Shown here piece after piece: positions 26,782-38,963 of a stretch of DNA of 64,000 nt (position 1 is the stretch's first letter; each line of letters starts with the position of its first letter). The position numbers and the translations under genes were made by a program. The notes below the pieces were generated by a model that was not told where the DNA came from, did not search any database, and saw only the letters and a program-made list of their open reading frames with translations. The DNA lies in NCBI RefSeq assembly GCF_900446215.1, contig NZ_UAQZ01000015.1, positions 248,001 through 312,000 on the forward strand. Reading direction: 5' to 3'. The stretch is from Burkholderia cenocepacia (lineage in GTDB: Bacteria; Pseudomonadota; Gammaproteobacteria; Burkholderiales; Burkholderiaceae).

Positions 26782-27354
26782 TCAATCGAGTTTGAACGAG
26801 CCGAAAAACTGGTCGAGTTGCTCCTGCGCGAGCGGCCCGTCGGCGATCACGACGGCCTGGTACGCATGCCGGCCGCGCGCGGCGAGCCGCGCGACGATCG
26901 TCTTGCGCGCGCGATCGCCGCCGGCGGCGGCGCCCGTGACGCGCAGCTCGAGCCCGTTCACCGCGCCGCCGGCCGCGAGCGGCACGGGCACCGACGCCGT
27001 CTGTGGCACGCCCTCGAGGTTGCGCGACAACCCGGCGCGCAGGAAGTCGAGCGCCGCGCGGCGCGTATCGTCGCGGTCGTCGGGCAGCGTCAGCGTGCCG
27101 ACCGCGAACACCGCGCCGTCGACGTGCGCGGCCTGCATCCGCATCGGCATCGACGCGCCGCCGAGCGCCACCGGCTGCTGCTCGACGGTCGGCTTCGCCG
27201 GCAGGTCGATCGTATAGCCGGCGTCGTTGTGCAGCGTGCGCCAGTCGTACGACGGCGAGCACGCGGCCAGCGCGGCGCTCAGGCAGGCGAGCGCGGCGAA
27301 GTGTCGCAGCGGGCGAAAAAGGGGGCGCAACGAATCGGTGACTTCCTTCGGCAT
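26782..27354 (-). CDS. Putative lipoprotein
   Basis: A 190-residue protein. A basic N-terminus and hydrophobic stretch end in the lipobox 'LAAC' with Cys32. The mature part begins 'SPSYDWRTLHNDAGYTIDLPAKP', and the C-terminus ends 'QLDQFFGSFKLD'. It looks like a periplasmic domain that recurs in Burkholderiales lipoproteins, but I do not recognise a named family. The start at 27354 gives the most compact signal peptide; longer readings are possible. Confidence 0.75.
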   Translation of the reverse strand: MPKEVTDSLRPLFRPLRHFAALACLSAALAACSPSYDWRTLHNDAGYTIDLPAKPTVEQQPVALGGASMPMRMQAAHVDGAVFAVGTLTLPDDRDDTRRAALDFLRAGLSRNLEGVPQTASVPVPLAAGGAVNGLELRVTGAAAGGDRARKTIVARLAARGRHAYQAVVIADGPLAQEQLDQFFGSFKLD

Positions 27355-27511
27355 GGCGTGGATCGCGGCAGGCAAAACGGCCATTATCCGCCGAACCTGA
27401 CAACCGGGATGCGGGGCCGCCGCCGGTGCGCGCGCCGCATTCGCGCTAAAATGAGCGCCGAATTTCGACGTCCCTTGCATCGATCCGCGTCATCGACTCC
27501 GAGAGCACCAG

Positions 27512-28048
27512 ATGAACACCACGCCCCCCGCCCGCCGCAGTACCGGACCCGTCCGCTATATCGTCGCGGCCGCAGTCGTCGCGGCGATCGCCGTCGCCGG
27601 CTTCTTCGCGTTCAACGGCAAGTCCAGCGTGCCGGACGCGACCTTCACGCTGCTGTCGGGCCAGAAGGTCTCGACCGCCGGCGACCTGAAGGGCAAGGTC
27701 TATCTCGTGAATTTCTGGGCGACGAGCTGCGCGACCTGCATGCAGGAAATGCCGCAGATGGTCGATACCTACAATCGCTTCAAGGGTCAGGGGCTGGAAT
27801 TCGTCGCGGTCGCGATGAACTACGATCCGCCGATGTACGTCGCGAACTACGCGCAGACGCGCCAGTTGCCGTTCAAGGTCGCGCTCGACGACGGCAGCGT
27901 CGCGAAGCAGTTCGGCAACGTGCAGCTCACGCCGACGACCTTCGTCGTCGACAAGGACGGCAAGATCCTGAAGCGCTACGTCGGCGCGCCGCAATTCGCG
28001 GAGCTCGACGCACTGCTCAAGAAGGCGCTCGACGGCAACGCGGCCTGA
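27512..28048 (+). CDS. TlpA-like thioredoxin-fold thiol-disulfide protein
   Basis: A 178-residue protein with an N-terminal membrane anchor (about residues 16-34) and a periplasmic TlpA/ResA domain. The active site CATC is at residues 73-76 in 'FWATSCATCMQEMP', and the cis-Pro loop is 'LTPTTFVVDKDG'. Likely a reductant in cytochrome c or oxidase copper-centre maturation, or general thiol exchange; the partner is not visible. Confidence 0.9.
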   Translation: MNTTPPARRSTGPVRYIVAAAVVAAIAVAGFFAFNGKSSVPDATFTLLSGQKVSTAGDLKGKVYLVNFWATSCATCMQEMPQMVDTYNRFKGQGLEFVAVAMNYDPPMYVANYAQTRQLPFKVALDDGSVAKQFGNVQLTPTTFVVDKDGKILKRYVGAPQFAELDALLKKALDGNAA

Positions 28049-28101
28049 GCGCCGCCCGATCCGGCTCGCAGGCGCGCGCACCGCGCCCTTCCGGCAAGAC
28101 A

Positions 28102-28144
28102 ACGGACCGCATGACCGGGCAACCCGGTTCCGCGGTCCGTTTGC
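28102..28144 (+). terminator. Terminator between tlpA-like gene and dctD
   Basis: An outer stem ACGGACCGC/GCGGTCCGT encloses an inner stem ACCGGG/CCCGGT, followed by TTGCTTTT. It lies 54 bp after the TlpA-like stop, in the gap between convergent genes. Confidence 0.7.
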
Positions 28145-28147
28145 TTT

Positions 28148-29500
<1,353 letters not shown>

Positions 29501-29587
29501 CTTGGTCACTTGCTCCTGACAGGCCGCGCTGCGCTCGCACGCGGCTCTCGATTGATGCCGGTCGGTCGCCGACCGGGCCTGTTCACG

Positions 29588-31597
29588 CTAATGCGAACCC
29601 GCCGGCTCGGACACGGAGTCCGGATGATGCGTGCGGGCGCGCCGCAGCGTCAAGACGAACAGCGCGCCGCCCGACGGGGCGTTGCGGGCGGTCAGCGCAC
29701 CGCCCGCGTCGCTCGCGATCGACGACGAGATCGCGAGGCCGAGCCCGAGCCCGCGCCCCATTTCCTTGGTCGTGAAGAACGGCTCGAACAGGCGCGGCAG
29801 CAGATCGGGCGCGATCCCGGAGCCGTTGTCGCGCACCTCGACCGCGAGCGTCGCGGCCGACACCGCGATCGTCACCTCGATCGCCGGCGCCGCGACGCCG
29901 GCCACCGCGTCGAGCGCGTTGCCGAGCAGGTTGATCAGCACCTGTTCGAGGCGCAGATCCTCGCAGCGCGCGACGAGTTCCGGATAGTCGCGCGCCAGGT
30001 CGAGCGGCGCGTCGCGCGCGGGCGACACGGTCGCGTCCTGCAGCGTCAGCGTGAGCGCGACGCCGCGCAGGCGCTCGTCGAGCAGCGACAGCACGCTGCG
30101 CAATGCGCGCACGACGAGGGCCTGCTCGTTGCGCGGCTTCGCGCGGCCGACGAACAGCTTCAGCTGGTTGGTGATCTTGCCCATCCGCTCGGTCAGCGCG
30201 GCGATCGCCTCGAGATTCTCGCGCGCGGCGGCCTGCTCGCCGCGATCGAGCAGCACGCGCGTGTTGTCCGAGAAGCTGCGCAGCGCCGCGAGCGGCTGGT
30301 TCAGTTCGTGCGTGATGCCGGCCGCCATCTGGCCGAGCGCGGCGAGCTTGCTCGCCTGGATCAGTTCGTCGTGCGCGGCGCGCAGCTCCTGCTCCGCGCG
30401 GATCCGGTCGCCGACTTCCTTCTGCAACTGCTCGTTCGCTTCCGACAAATCGGCCGTACGCTCCTCGACGCGCCGGTTCAGCTCCGCGTACGCCTGCTGC
30501 AGCAGCGCGCGGCCGCGGATCATCTCGCGCACGCGGGCGCGGCGCATTCGCCAGTAGAACGCCAGCAGCGCGACCGACACGAAGCCGAAGCCGGTGACGA
30601 TCGTCGCGTTGCGCGCATCGGCATCGATCGGCGCGATCGGCGCGAGCGTGACGAGCAGCCAGTCGGGCTCGCCGATCCGCCGCTTGCTGGCGAGAAAGCG
30701 CGGCGCGCGCCGGCCGGCGCCGAGGCGCACGATCTCCGCATCGGCGCCGAGCGTCTGCTCGACGCGCAACGGCAACGGCGTGACCGGTTGCTGCGCGTAC
30801 TGGCGCGTTTCGTAGATCGACGCGGCGACCGGCCCCGTGAGCGGGCGCAGCGTGTGGTACTTCCACGCGGGCACCGACGACAGGAACACGACGCCGTGAT
30901 CGTCCACGACGACGAGCGGCTCGGACGCGTCGGCGCCCTGGAACCATTCGAGGTTGAGCTTCACGACGACGACGCCCGCGATCTTGCCGTCGTGCCACAC
31001 GGGCTGCGAGATGTAGTAACCGGGGTCGCGCGAGATCGTGCCGATCCCGAAAAAGCGGCCGACCTGGCCGTTCATCGCGTCGAGAAAATACGGGCGGAAA
31101 CGGTATTCGATTCCGACGAAGCTGTCGGGCGCGCGCCAGTTGCTGGCGGCGACGCACAGCCCGTCCGCGCCGATCACGTAGGTGACGGTCGCGTGCGCGT
31201 GTTCGTTGAGGTCTTCGAGATAGCGGTTGACGCGCGCGGTGTAGTCGCCGCGCTTGGGCTCCGCGAGCAGATCCTGCACGTACGGATGGCTGCCGAGCAG
31301 GTAAGGCAGCGATTCGTAGCGATCGAGCGTGCTCTTGAGCGCGTTGGTGGTGCGGTCGACGCGCACCGCGGCATTGCGCTGCAGCTCGGCGACGCCGCGC
31401 TGCCAGGTGACCGTCCACGTGAGCGCGCACGCCGCGACGAGCGCGGCGGCAAGCACGACGAGGATGAGCAGGCGGCGCGTCACGGTCGAGGCTTCCTGGC
31501 GATGCGGATCGCCTATTGTGTCATAGGCCTCCGCCTCGATGCCCCGGGCGCCGCGGGCCGCACGGCCGGCGGGCGGCTCCGCCGCCTGCTCGTTCAT
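29588..31597 (-). CDS. dctB: C4-dicarboxylate sensor histidine kinase
   Basis: Up to 669 residues. A first membrane helix (about residues 42-62) and a second near 345-365 flank a double PDC-type periplasmic sensor domain. Then comes a coiled coil, the phospho-His in 'AGITHELNQPLAALRSFSDN', and the ATPase with 'GLGLGLAISSSI'. DctB senses succinate-type acids with DctA and phosphorylates DctD. The ATG lies 4 bp after dctA; a GTG at 31483 with AGGA upstream is a possible later start. Confidence 0.94.
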   Translation of the reverse strand: MNEQAAEPPAGRAARGARGIEAEAYDTIGDPHRQEASTVTRRLLILVVLAAALVAACALTWTVTWQRGVAELQRNAAVRVDRTTNALKSTLDRYESLPYLLGSHPYVQDLLAEPKRGDYTARVNRYLEDLNEHAHATVTYVIGADGLCVAASNWRAPDSFVGIEYRFRPYFLDAMNGQVGRFFGIGTISRDPGYYISQPVWHDGKIAGVVVVKLNLEWFQGADASEPLVVVDDHGVVFLSSVPAWKYHTLRPLTGPVAASIYETRQYAQQPVTPLPLRVEQTLGADAEIVRLGAGRRAPRFLASKRRIGEPDWLLVTLAPIAPIDADARNATIVTGFGFVSVALLAFYWRMRRARVREMIRGRALLQQAYAELNRRVEERTADLSEANEQLQKEVGDRIRAEQELRAAHDELIQASKLAALGQMAAGITHELNQPLAALRSFSDNTRVLLDRGEQAAARENLEAIAALTERMGKITNQLKLFVGRAKPRNEQALVVRALRSVLSLLDERLRGVALTLTLQDATVSPARDAPLDLARDYPELVARCEDLRLEQVLINLLGNALDAVAGVAAPAIEVTIAVSAATLAVEVRDNGSGIAPDLLPRLFEPFFTTKEMGRGLGLGLAISSSIASDAGGALTARNAPSGGALFVLTLRRARTHHPDSVSEPAGSH

Positions 31598-31601
31598 CGC
31601 G

Positions 31602-32891
31602 TCAGACGCCGGCCGTCTCGGTCGGCGCGACTTCGCTGCCGCCCTTCAGCGCCTGGCGCAGCTTGTTGCGGTCGAGCTCCTTCTCCCAGGCCGACACGAC
31701 GACCGTCGCCACGCCGTTGCCGACGATGTTGGTCAGCGCACGGCATTCGCTCATGAAGCGGTCGATGCCGAGGATCAGCACCATGCCTGACAGCGGGATC
31801 GTCGGCACGACGGCCAGCGTCGCGGCGAGCGTGATGAAGCCCGCCCCGGTCACGCCGCTCGCGCCCTTCGACGTCAGCATCGCGACGGCCAGCAGCGTGA
31901 GCTGCTGCATCCAGGTCAGCTCGATGTTGGTCGCCTGCGCGATGAACAGCACGGCCATCGTCATGTAGATGTTGGTGCCGTCGAGGTTGAACGAATAGCC
32001 GGTCGGCACGACGAGGCCGACGACCGAACGCGAGCAGCCGGCCTTCTCGAGCTTTTCCATCAGTTGCGGCAGCGCGGCTTCCGACGAGCTCGTGCCGAGC
32101 ACGATCAGCAGTTCTTCCTTGATGTACGACACGAAGCGGATGATCGAGAAGCCGGTGAAGCGCGCGATCGCGCCGAGCACGACGAGCACGAACACGACCG
32201 ACGTCAGGTAGAACGTGCCGATCAGCTTGAGCAGCGGCACCAGCGAGCCGACGCCGTACTTGCCGATCGTGAACGCCATCGCGCCGAACGCGCCGATCGG
32301 GGCCAGCTTCGTGACGATGTGCACGATGCCGAACAGCACCCGCGTCAGGCCGTCGATGAAGTCGGTGACCACACGGCCGCGCTCGCCGAGGTGCGCGAGC
32401 ACGCTGCCGAACAGCAGCGCGATCAGCAGGATCTGCAGGATTTCACCCTGCGCGAACGCGTCGACCATCGTGTTCGGGATGATGTGCATCAGGAAGTCGA
32501 CCGTCGACTGCCCGTGCGCCTTCGCCGCGTACGACGCGACGGCCTTGCCGTCGAGCGTCGCCGGATCGATGTTGAAGCCGACGCCCGGACGCAGCAGGTG
32601 CGTGGCCGCGAGGCCGAGCAGCAGCGCGAAGGTCGACACGATCTCGAAGTACAGCAGCGCCTTGCCGCCGACTCGGCCGACCTTCTTCATGTCCTCCATG
32701 CCGGCGATGCCGGTGACGACCGTACAGAAGATGATCGGACCGATCACCATCTTGATCAGTTTGATGAACCCGTCGCCGAGCGGCTTCATGTCGGTGGCGA
32801 GCGCCGGGTAGTAGTGGCCGAGGATCACGCCGACGATGATGGCGAAGATCACCTGCACATAGAGCACTTTGTAGAAGGGTTTCTTCTTCAC
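31602..32891 (-). CDS. dctA: C4-dicarboxylate:H+/Na+ symporter
   Basis: A 429-residue DAACS-family transporter with about 8 helices and the family re-entrant loops: '[17 protein letters not shown]' (serine-rich motif), '[17 protein letters not shown]', and '[14 protein letters not shown]'. It imports succinate, fumarate and malate. The start is a GTG at 32891 with AGGA 6 nt upstream. dctA, dctB and dctD follow in order with tight spacing, and a sigma-54 promoter lies about 210 bp upstream. Confidence 0.97.
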   Translation of the reverse strand: MKKKPFYKVLYVQVIFAIIVGVILGHYYPALATDMKPLGDGFIKLIKMVIGPIIFCTVVTGIAGMEDMKKVGRVGGKALLYFEIVSTFALLLGLAATHLLRPGVGFNIDPATLDGKAVASYAAKAHGQSTVDFLMHIIPNTMVDAFAQGEILQILLIALLFGSVLAHLGERGRVVTDFIDGLTRVLFGIVHIVTKLAPIGAFGAMAFTIGKYGVGSLVPLLKLIGTFYLTSVVFVLVVLGAIARFTGFSIIRFVSYIKEELLIVLGTSSSEAALPQLMEKLEKAGCSRSVVGLVVPTGYSFNLDGTNIYMTMAVLFIAQATNIELTWMQQLTLLAVAMLTSKGASGVTGAGFITLAATLAVVPTIPLSGMVLILGIDRFMSECRALTNIVGNGVATVVVSAWEKELDRNKLRQALKGGSEVAPTETAGV

Positions 32892-33098
32892 GATGGTTCC
32901 TGCTGAAGTAGATGATGAGCCGGTGGAAACGGCGTCACGCGCGCAGGCGAATGTCTCAGGGGAAAGTCACTCGCCCGCGCGGCTGCCGTGCCGCAACAAG
33001 CGATGCCTCAGAACATCCGGAGGGGGAGGAAGGCAGTGGTCATCGGTTGTCTCCTTGGTTTAATAGTCAGGCCGGGGGCCGGCCATGCGCTTTATATC

Positions 33099-33113
33099 GC
33101 AAGGTCGATGCCA
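33099..33113 (-). promoter_or_regulatory. Sigma-54 promoter of dctA-dctB-dctD
   Basis: On the minus strand TGGCATCGACCTTGC matches TGGCAC-N5-TTGC except at one position and has exact -24/-12 spacing. It predicts a start near 33087 and a leader of about 195 nt to the dctA GTG. The downstream gene dctD encodes a sigma-54 activator, which supports the call. The gap 32892-33247 contains no gene. Confidence 0.85.
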
Positions 33114-33184
33114 GGTTTCCGGAACCCCTCAAGCCGTTGTTTTCATTGTATTTCTCATAATGCGGCAGGCAAGAAAATCCGGGA

Positions 33185-33200
33185 TTCCGGATTTCCGGAA
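33185..33200. promoter_or_regulatory. Possible DctD upstream activator site
   Basis: TTCCGGATTTCCGGAA is an inverted repeat with six-base arms about 75 bp upstream of the dctA sigma-54 promoter, the usual place for an enhancer. TCCGG occurs several times nearby. Assignment to DctD is inferred from position. Confidence 0.4.
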
Positions 33201-33203
33201 AAT

Positions 33204-33227
33204 ATCCGTCCGGCGATCCGGACGGAT
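33204..33227 (-). terminator. Terminator downstream of actP
   Basis: A perfect 10-bp stem (ATCCGTCCGG with its complement) and a 4-base loop. On the minus strand the stem continues into ATATTTTCC. It starts about 20 bp after the actP stop and would keep actP reading out of the dct promoter region. Confidence 0.75.
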
Positions 33228-33247
33228 GTGTCGCTTCGTCAGACGAA

Positions 33248-34933
33248 TCAGTGCCGCACGGCCTGGCTGGCCAGCACGCCGGTCTGCGCGTAGAACTCCT
33301 GCTGCGCGAACGCGTCGCGCTCGCGGCGTGCGCGCTCGCCGCGATCCGCGAGCGAACCGATGACGATCCCGACGAACGCGAGCGGCACCGACACGAGCGC
33401 AGGGTTGTCGAGGAACACCGGCGCATGCGCGTGGTGCAGCACGTCGACCCACACCGACTTCGACAGCACCGTGAGCGCGACCGCCGACACGAGGCCGAGG
33501 CCGCCGCCGAGCACCGCGCCGCGCGTGGTCATCCCGCGCCAGAAGATCGACATCGCGAGCACCGGGAAATTGGCGCTCGCGGCCACCGCCGCGACGAGCC
33601 CGACCATGAACGCGACGTTCACGTGCTCGAACAGGATCGACAGCCCGATCGCGACGGCCGACAGCACGATCGTCGCCGCGCGCGAGATCCGCATCTCCAG
33701 CCGTTCGTCGGGCTTGCCGCGCGCCCACATCTGCGCATACAGGTCGTGCGAGATCGTCGTCGCGCCGGCGAGCGTCAGGCCCGCGACCACCGCGAGGATC
33801 GTCGCGAACGTGACGGCCGCGATGAACCCGTAGAACCAGTTGCCGCCCACTGCCTGCGCGAGCTTCACCGCGACCATGTTGGAGCCGCCGAGCAGGTCGT
33901 GCGTCAGGTTGAACGTGCCGTTCGCGCCGAGCCGGAAGAATTCCGGATGCTGCGCGAGCAGCACGATCGCCGAGAAGCCGATCACGAAGGTCAGCAGGTA
34001 GAAGTAGCCGATGAAGCCCGTCGCGTAGAGCACCGACTTGCGCGCCTCCTTCGCGTTCGGCACCGTGAAGAAGCGCATCAGGATGTGCGGGAAGCCGGCC
34101 GTGCCGAACATCAGCGCGATGCCGAGCGACAGCGCATTGGCCGGGTCGCGGATCAGCTTGCCGGGCCCCATGATCGACAGCGCGCCCGGATGCACGGCCA
34201 CCGCGCGGCGGAACATCGCGTCGATGCTGAAGCCGAACTCGCCGAGCGCGAGCACCGCGAGCAGCGTCGAGCCGCACAGCAGCAGCACGGCCTTGATCAC
34301 CTGCACCCAGGTGGTCGCGGTCATCCCGCCGAAGAACACGTAGACGACCATCAGCACGCCGACGATCAGCTCGGCCGTGCCGTACGACAGCCCGAACAGC
34401 AACTGGATCAGCTTGCCCGCGCCGACCATCTGCACGACGAGGTACAGCACGACGATGGTCAGCGCGTTCGCCGACGTCAGCAACCGGATCGGCCGCTGCG
34501 CGAAGCGGTACGCGACGACGTCGACGAACGTGAACTTGCCGAGGTTGCGCAGCGGTTCGGCGATCAGGAACATCACGAACGGCCAGCCGACCAGGAAGCC
34601 GATCGAATAGATCAGCCCGTCGAAGCCGAACATGAACACCATCCCCGACAGCCCGAGGAACGACGCGGCCGACATGTAGTCGCCGGCGATCGCGAGCCCG
34701 TTCTGCAGCCCGGTGATGCCGCCGCCGGCCGTGTAGAAGTCGCGCGTCGAGCGGGTGCGGCGCGCGGCCCAGCGCGTGAGCGCGAGCGTCGCGAACACGA
34801 ACGCGAAGAACATCGCGATCGCGACCGGGTTCAGCTCGACCTTGTCGGGCATCGGGCCGGCGACACCGGTCGCATGGGCGGTGGAGGAGACGAGAACGGT
34901 CAGCGCGCCGAGCGCGCGCGCAATGCGTCGCAT
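33248..34933 (-). CDS. actP: Cation/acetate symporter
   Basis: A 561-residue sodium:solute symporter of the ActP/MctC type, with a signal-like first helix and about 13 helices. '[33 protein letters not shown]' is the family signature near the N-terminus, and '[16 protein letters not shown]' is another. It imports acetate and possibly pyruvate. GGAGG lies 6 nt before the ATG at 34933. It follows the DUF485 gene by 11 bp, the usual yjcH-actP pair. Confidence 0.95.
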   Translation of the reverse strand: MRRIARALGALTVLVSSTAHATGVAGPMPDKVELNPVAIAMFFAFVFATLALTRWAARRTRSTRDFYTAGGGITGLQNGLAIAGDYMSAASFLGLSGMVFMFGFDGLIYSIGFLVGWPFVMFLIAEPLRNLGKFTFVDVVAYRFAQRPIRLLTSANALTIVVLYLVVQMVGAGKLIQLLFGLSYGTAELIVGVLMVVYVFFGGMTATTWVQVIKAVLLLCGSTLLAVLALGEFGFSIDAMFRRAVAVHPGALSIMGPGKLIRDPANALSLGIALMFGTAGFPHILMRFFTVPNAKEARKSVLYATGFIGYFYLLTFVIGFSAIVLLAQHPEFFRLGANGTFNLTHDLLGGSNMVAVKLAQAVGGNWFYGFIAAVTFATILAVVAGLTLAGATTISHDLYAQMWARGKPDERLEMRISRAATIVLSAVAIGLSILFEHVNVAFMVGLVAAVAASANFPVLAMSIFWRGMTTRGAVLGGGLGLVSAVALTVLSKSVWVDVLHHAHAPVFLDNPALVSVPLAFVGIVIGSLADRGERARRERDAFAQQEFYAQTGVLASQAVRH

Positions 34934-34944
34934 GCGGGCCTCCG

Positions 34945-35250
34945 TCACGAACGTTGCAGGATCGCGTCGACGCGGCGGTCGAACGCACGGTTCGCGCGCA
35001 GCACGTAGCACGCGGTCAGGCCGATCGCGATCAGGATGATCGCGACACCCGCGGCGATCCCGACCGTCGTCGTCGCGCCGCGGTACAGCGGCGCGGCGAG
35101 CACGTGCGGCGCAAGCGCGACGAGCAGGATGAAGCCGTAGTAGGTGGCGATCATCAGCGCCGTCAGCGTGAAGCTGAAGCGGCGCCGTGCCCGCACGAGC
35201 TGCTGGTAGTCGCGGCGCGCCGTGACCGATTCGATGACGGAAAGCTCCAT
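34945..35250 (-). CDS. yjcH: DUF485 membrane protein (YjcH)
   Basis: A 101-residue protein with two membrane helices (about residues 25-47 and 60-85). '[23 protein letters not shown]' is a typical DUF485 first helix, and the C-terminus is '[16 protein letters not shown]'. Genes of this family precede actP; the role is presumed to be in transport or assembly of ActP. Confidence 0.9.
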   Translation of the reverse strand: MELSVIESVTARRDYQQLVRARRRFSFTLTALMIATYYGFILLVALAPHVLAAPLYRGATTTVGIAAGVAIILIAIGLTACYVLRANRAFDRRVDAILQRS

Positions 35251-35345
35251 GGTGTCTCCATTTCCAGCTCGTCATGGCGAGCGGTGTTTTGTGGAATGGT
35301 CGGCGCGCGTCGACTGTTCCGCCCGCGCCGCGGCGGTAAATTGAA

Positions 35346-36551
35346 TTACACGACGCGATCCGCGCGCAGCCGCGCGACGTCCTCCGCCGACATCCCGAGC
35401 CAGCCGCCCAGCACCGCATCGGTATCGGCGCCGAGCACCGGCGGCGCGCCGCGTACCGGCAGCCGCGCGCCGTCGAAGCGGTACGGCGGCGCAAGCACGT
35501 CGACGCCGCCCGCGACCGGATGCGGCTGCCGCGTGACGAGCCCGGCACTCGTCGCACGTTCGGACGTCAGCGCTTCGTGCAGCCCGAGCACTTCGCCGCA
35601 CGGGATGCCCGCATCGGCGAGCGCGGCGAGCAGCGTCGCGCGCGACCGGCGTGCCAGTTCGCGACGAATCTCGGGCAGCAGGTCCGCACGATTCTCCGAG
35701 CGGCCGAGGTTGGTCTTGTAGCGTTCGTCCGCCGCCAGGTCGGGACGCTCGATCGCGTCGCAAAAGCGTGCGAACTGCGTGTTGTTGCCGACCGTGATCA
35801 CGAGCGGGCCGTCGGCCGCGTCGAACACGCCGTACGGCACGATCGACGGGTGCGCGTTGCCGTAGCGCGGCGGGTCCTCGCCCATCAGCAGCGCGTCGAG
35901 CCCGTAGTACGCGGTGATCATCAGCCCGCAGTCGAACAGCGCCATCTCGATGCGCCGCCCGCGCCCGGTCGCATGGCGTTCGTACAACGCGGCCAGGATC
36001 GCCTGCGCCGAATACATGCCGGTGAACAGGTCGACCGCCGCGACGCCGAACTTCAGCGGCGGCTGGCCGGCCTCGCCGTTCAGCGCCATCAGCCCGGCCT
36101 CGCCCTGCACCACGAGGTCGTAGCCGGGCCGCGCGGCCTCGGCGCCCGACCGGTCGTAACCCGAAATCGCGCAGTGCACGAGGCGCGGGTTCAGCTCGGC
36201 CAGCGCGTCGTAGCCGAGGCCGAGCTTCTCCGCGCCGCCGAACTTGAAGTTGTGGATCAGCACGTCGGCCTGCGCGGCCAGCTCACGCGCGATGCGCTGG
36301 CCGGCGTCCGTCTGCAGGTCGACGCAGATCGACCGCTTGCTGCGGTTCACGCTGTTGAAATACGTGGTTTCAGTGTCGCCGATCCGCAGCCCCCAGTCGC
36401 GCGTATCGTCGCCGCGCGCCGGGTGCTCGACCTTGATCACTTCCGCACCGAAATCGGCCAGCACCATCGCGCACCACGGGCCGGCCAGCACGCGCGAGAA
36501 ATCGAGCACCTTCACGCCCGCCAGCGGCAACGCGCGCGGTTCGTTCGTCAT
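35346..36551 (-). CDS. CaiB/BaiF family CoA-transferase (class III)
   Basis: A 401-residue family III CoA-transferase. '[18 protein letters not shown]' is the N-terminal signature, '[14 protein letters not shown]' follows, and the likely nucleophilic Asp is in '[15 protein letters not shown]'. It moves CoA from one acyl-CoA to a free acid. GGAGGAG lies upstream of the ATG at 36551; an upstream in-frame ATG at 36566 overlaps this site. It is last in an acyl-CoA catabolic operon, so it probably activates the acid substrate. Confidence 0.92.
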   Translation of the reverse strand: MTNEPRALPLAGVKVLDFSRVLAGPWCAMVLADFGAEVIKVEHPARGDDTRDWGLRIGDTETTYFNSVNRSKRSICVDLQTDAGQRIARELAAQADVLIHNFKFGGAEKLGLGYDALAELNPRLVHCAISGYDRSGAEAARPGYDLVVQGEAGLMALNGEAGQPPLKFGVAAVDLFTGMYSAQAILAALYERHATGRGRRIEMALFDCGLMITAYYGLDALLMGEDPPRYGNAHPSIVPYGVFDAADGPLVITVGNNTQFARFCDAIERPDLAADERYKTNLGRSENRADLLPEIRRELARRSRATLLAALADAGIPCGEVLGLHEALTSERATSAGLVTRQPHPVAGGVDVLAPPYRFDGARLPVRGAPPVLGADTDAVLGGWLGMSAEDVARLRADRVV

Positions 36552-36580
36552 CCTTGTCTCCTCCATTCGCGTTTTCGCCG

Positions 36581-37723
36581 TTACTGTTTCGACAGTGCGA
36601 TGTAGCGCGCGAGATGATGATCCTCGTCACCGAGCTGGTGATCGATCATCACCAGCCGCTTCGCGTAGTGCGACAGCGGCAACTCCCACGTCATCCCGAT
36701 CCCGCCGTGCAGCTGGATGCTTTCCTCGGCGACGAGCGTGCCGATCCGGCCGATGCTGTATTTCGCCGCCGCGAGCGCGCGCTCGCGCACCGCGCGCGGC
36801 GCGTCGAGCTGCGCAGCCGCATTGATCACGGCCGAGCGCGCCTGCTCGACTTCGAGCAGCAGGTCGGCCATCCGGTGCTGCAGCGCCTGGAAGCTGCCGA
36901 TCGGCAACCCGAACTGCTTGCGTGTGCGCAGGTAGTCGAGCGTGTGCTCCTTCGCGACGTCCATCGCGCCGAGCGCTTCCGCCGACAGCGCGAGCAGCCC
37001 GTAGCCGAGCACGCGTTCGAGCAGCTCGGCGCCCGCTTCGCCGTCGAGCGCCTCCGGCGCGCCGAGCGCGGCGTCGGCCGGCAGCGCGACACGCTCGAAG
37101 CGCACTTCGGCCGCACGGCCGCCGTCGATCTTCCGGTAGTCGCGCAGCGACACGCCCGGCGCATCGGCCGGCACGACGAACAGGCCGATGCCGGCCGCGT
37201 CGTCGTTGCCGGACACGCGCGCGCTGACGACGAAGAACGCCGCCTGCGCGGCCTGGTCGACGACACCTTTCGCGCCGGTCAGCACCCAGCCGTCGCCGGA
37301 CCGTTCGGCGCGCGTGCGCACCGTCGTCAGTTCGTAGTGCGAGCCCGGTTCGTCGTGCGCGAACGCGGCGCTCGCGCTGCCGTCGATCAATGCGGCGAGC
37401 CGGTGGCGATGCGCATCGCCGCCGGCGAGCGCCAACGCACGGCCCGCGAGCAGCGCGCCGAGGAACGGCTCGACGACGAGCCCGCGCCCGAGGCATTCGA
37501 ACACCACGGCGATGTCGAAGCCCGCGCCGCCGAAGCCGCCATCGGCCTCGGCGAACAGCGCTCCGACCGTGCCGAGTTCGGCGAAGCGCTGCCACATCGC
37601 GCGGTCGAACCCTTCGGCCGACTGCGCGATGCGGTCGCGCACCGGGAACGCGTACTGTTCGGCGATGAAGCGGTTCAACGTGTCCGCCAGCATCCGGCGG
37701 TCTTCTGTGTGCTGGAAATCCAT
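36581..37723 (-). CDS. Acyl-CoA dehydrogenase, small-subunit type (PimD-like)
   Basis: A 380-residue flavoprotein. 'MDFQHTEDRRMLADTLNRFIAEQY' and 'FAEADGGFGGAGFDIAVVFECLGRGLVVEPF' resemble the small subunit of pimeloyl-CoA dehydrogenase more than fatty acid enzymes. The C-terminal end has 'QLHGGIGMTWELPLSHYAKRL', an acyl-CoA dehydrogenase motif. It lies 14 bp after the PimC-like gene; together they likely form a heteromer that oxidises a dicarboxyl-CoA. The link to pimelate is from remembered family likeness. Confidence 0.85.
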   Translation of the reverse strand: MDFQHTEDRRMLADTLNRFIAEQYAFPVRDRIAQSAEGFDRAMWQRFAELGTVGALFAEADGGFGGAGFDIAVVFECLGRGLVVEPFLGALLAGRALALAGGDAHRHRLAALIDGSASAAFAHDEPGSHYELTTVRTRAERSGDGWVLTGAKGVVDQAAQAAFFVVSARVSGNDDAAGIGLFVVPADAPGVSLRDYRKIDGGRAAEVRFERVALPADAALGAPEALDGEAGAELLERVLGYGLLALSAEALGAMDVAKEHTLDYLRTRKQFGLPIGSFQALQHRMADLLLEVEQARSAVINAAAQLDAPRAVRERALAAAKYSIGRIGTLVAEESIQLHGGIGMTWELPLSHYAKRLVMIDHQLGDEDHHLARYIALSKQ

Positions 37724-37737
37724 CGTCGCGTCCCTCG

Positions 37738-38934
<1,197 letters not shown>

Positions 38935-38963
38935 CTTCGGTCCGTGGCAAATGCGGTTGGCGT

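Noticed and set aside
33251-35008. Open frame of 585 codons antisense to actP
   Set aside because: Composition is dominated by Arg, His and Glu, and the real transporter reads on the other strand with clear helices.
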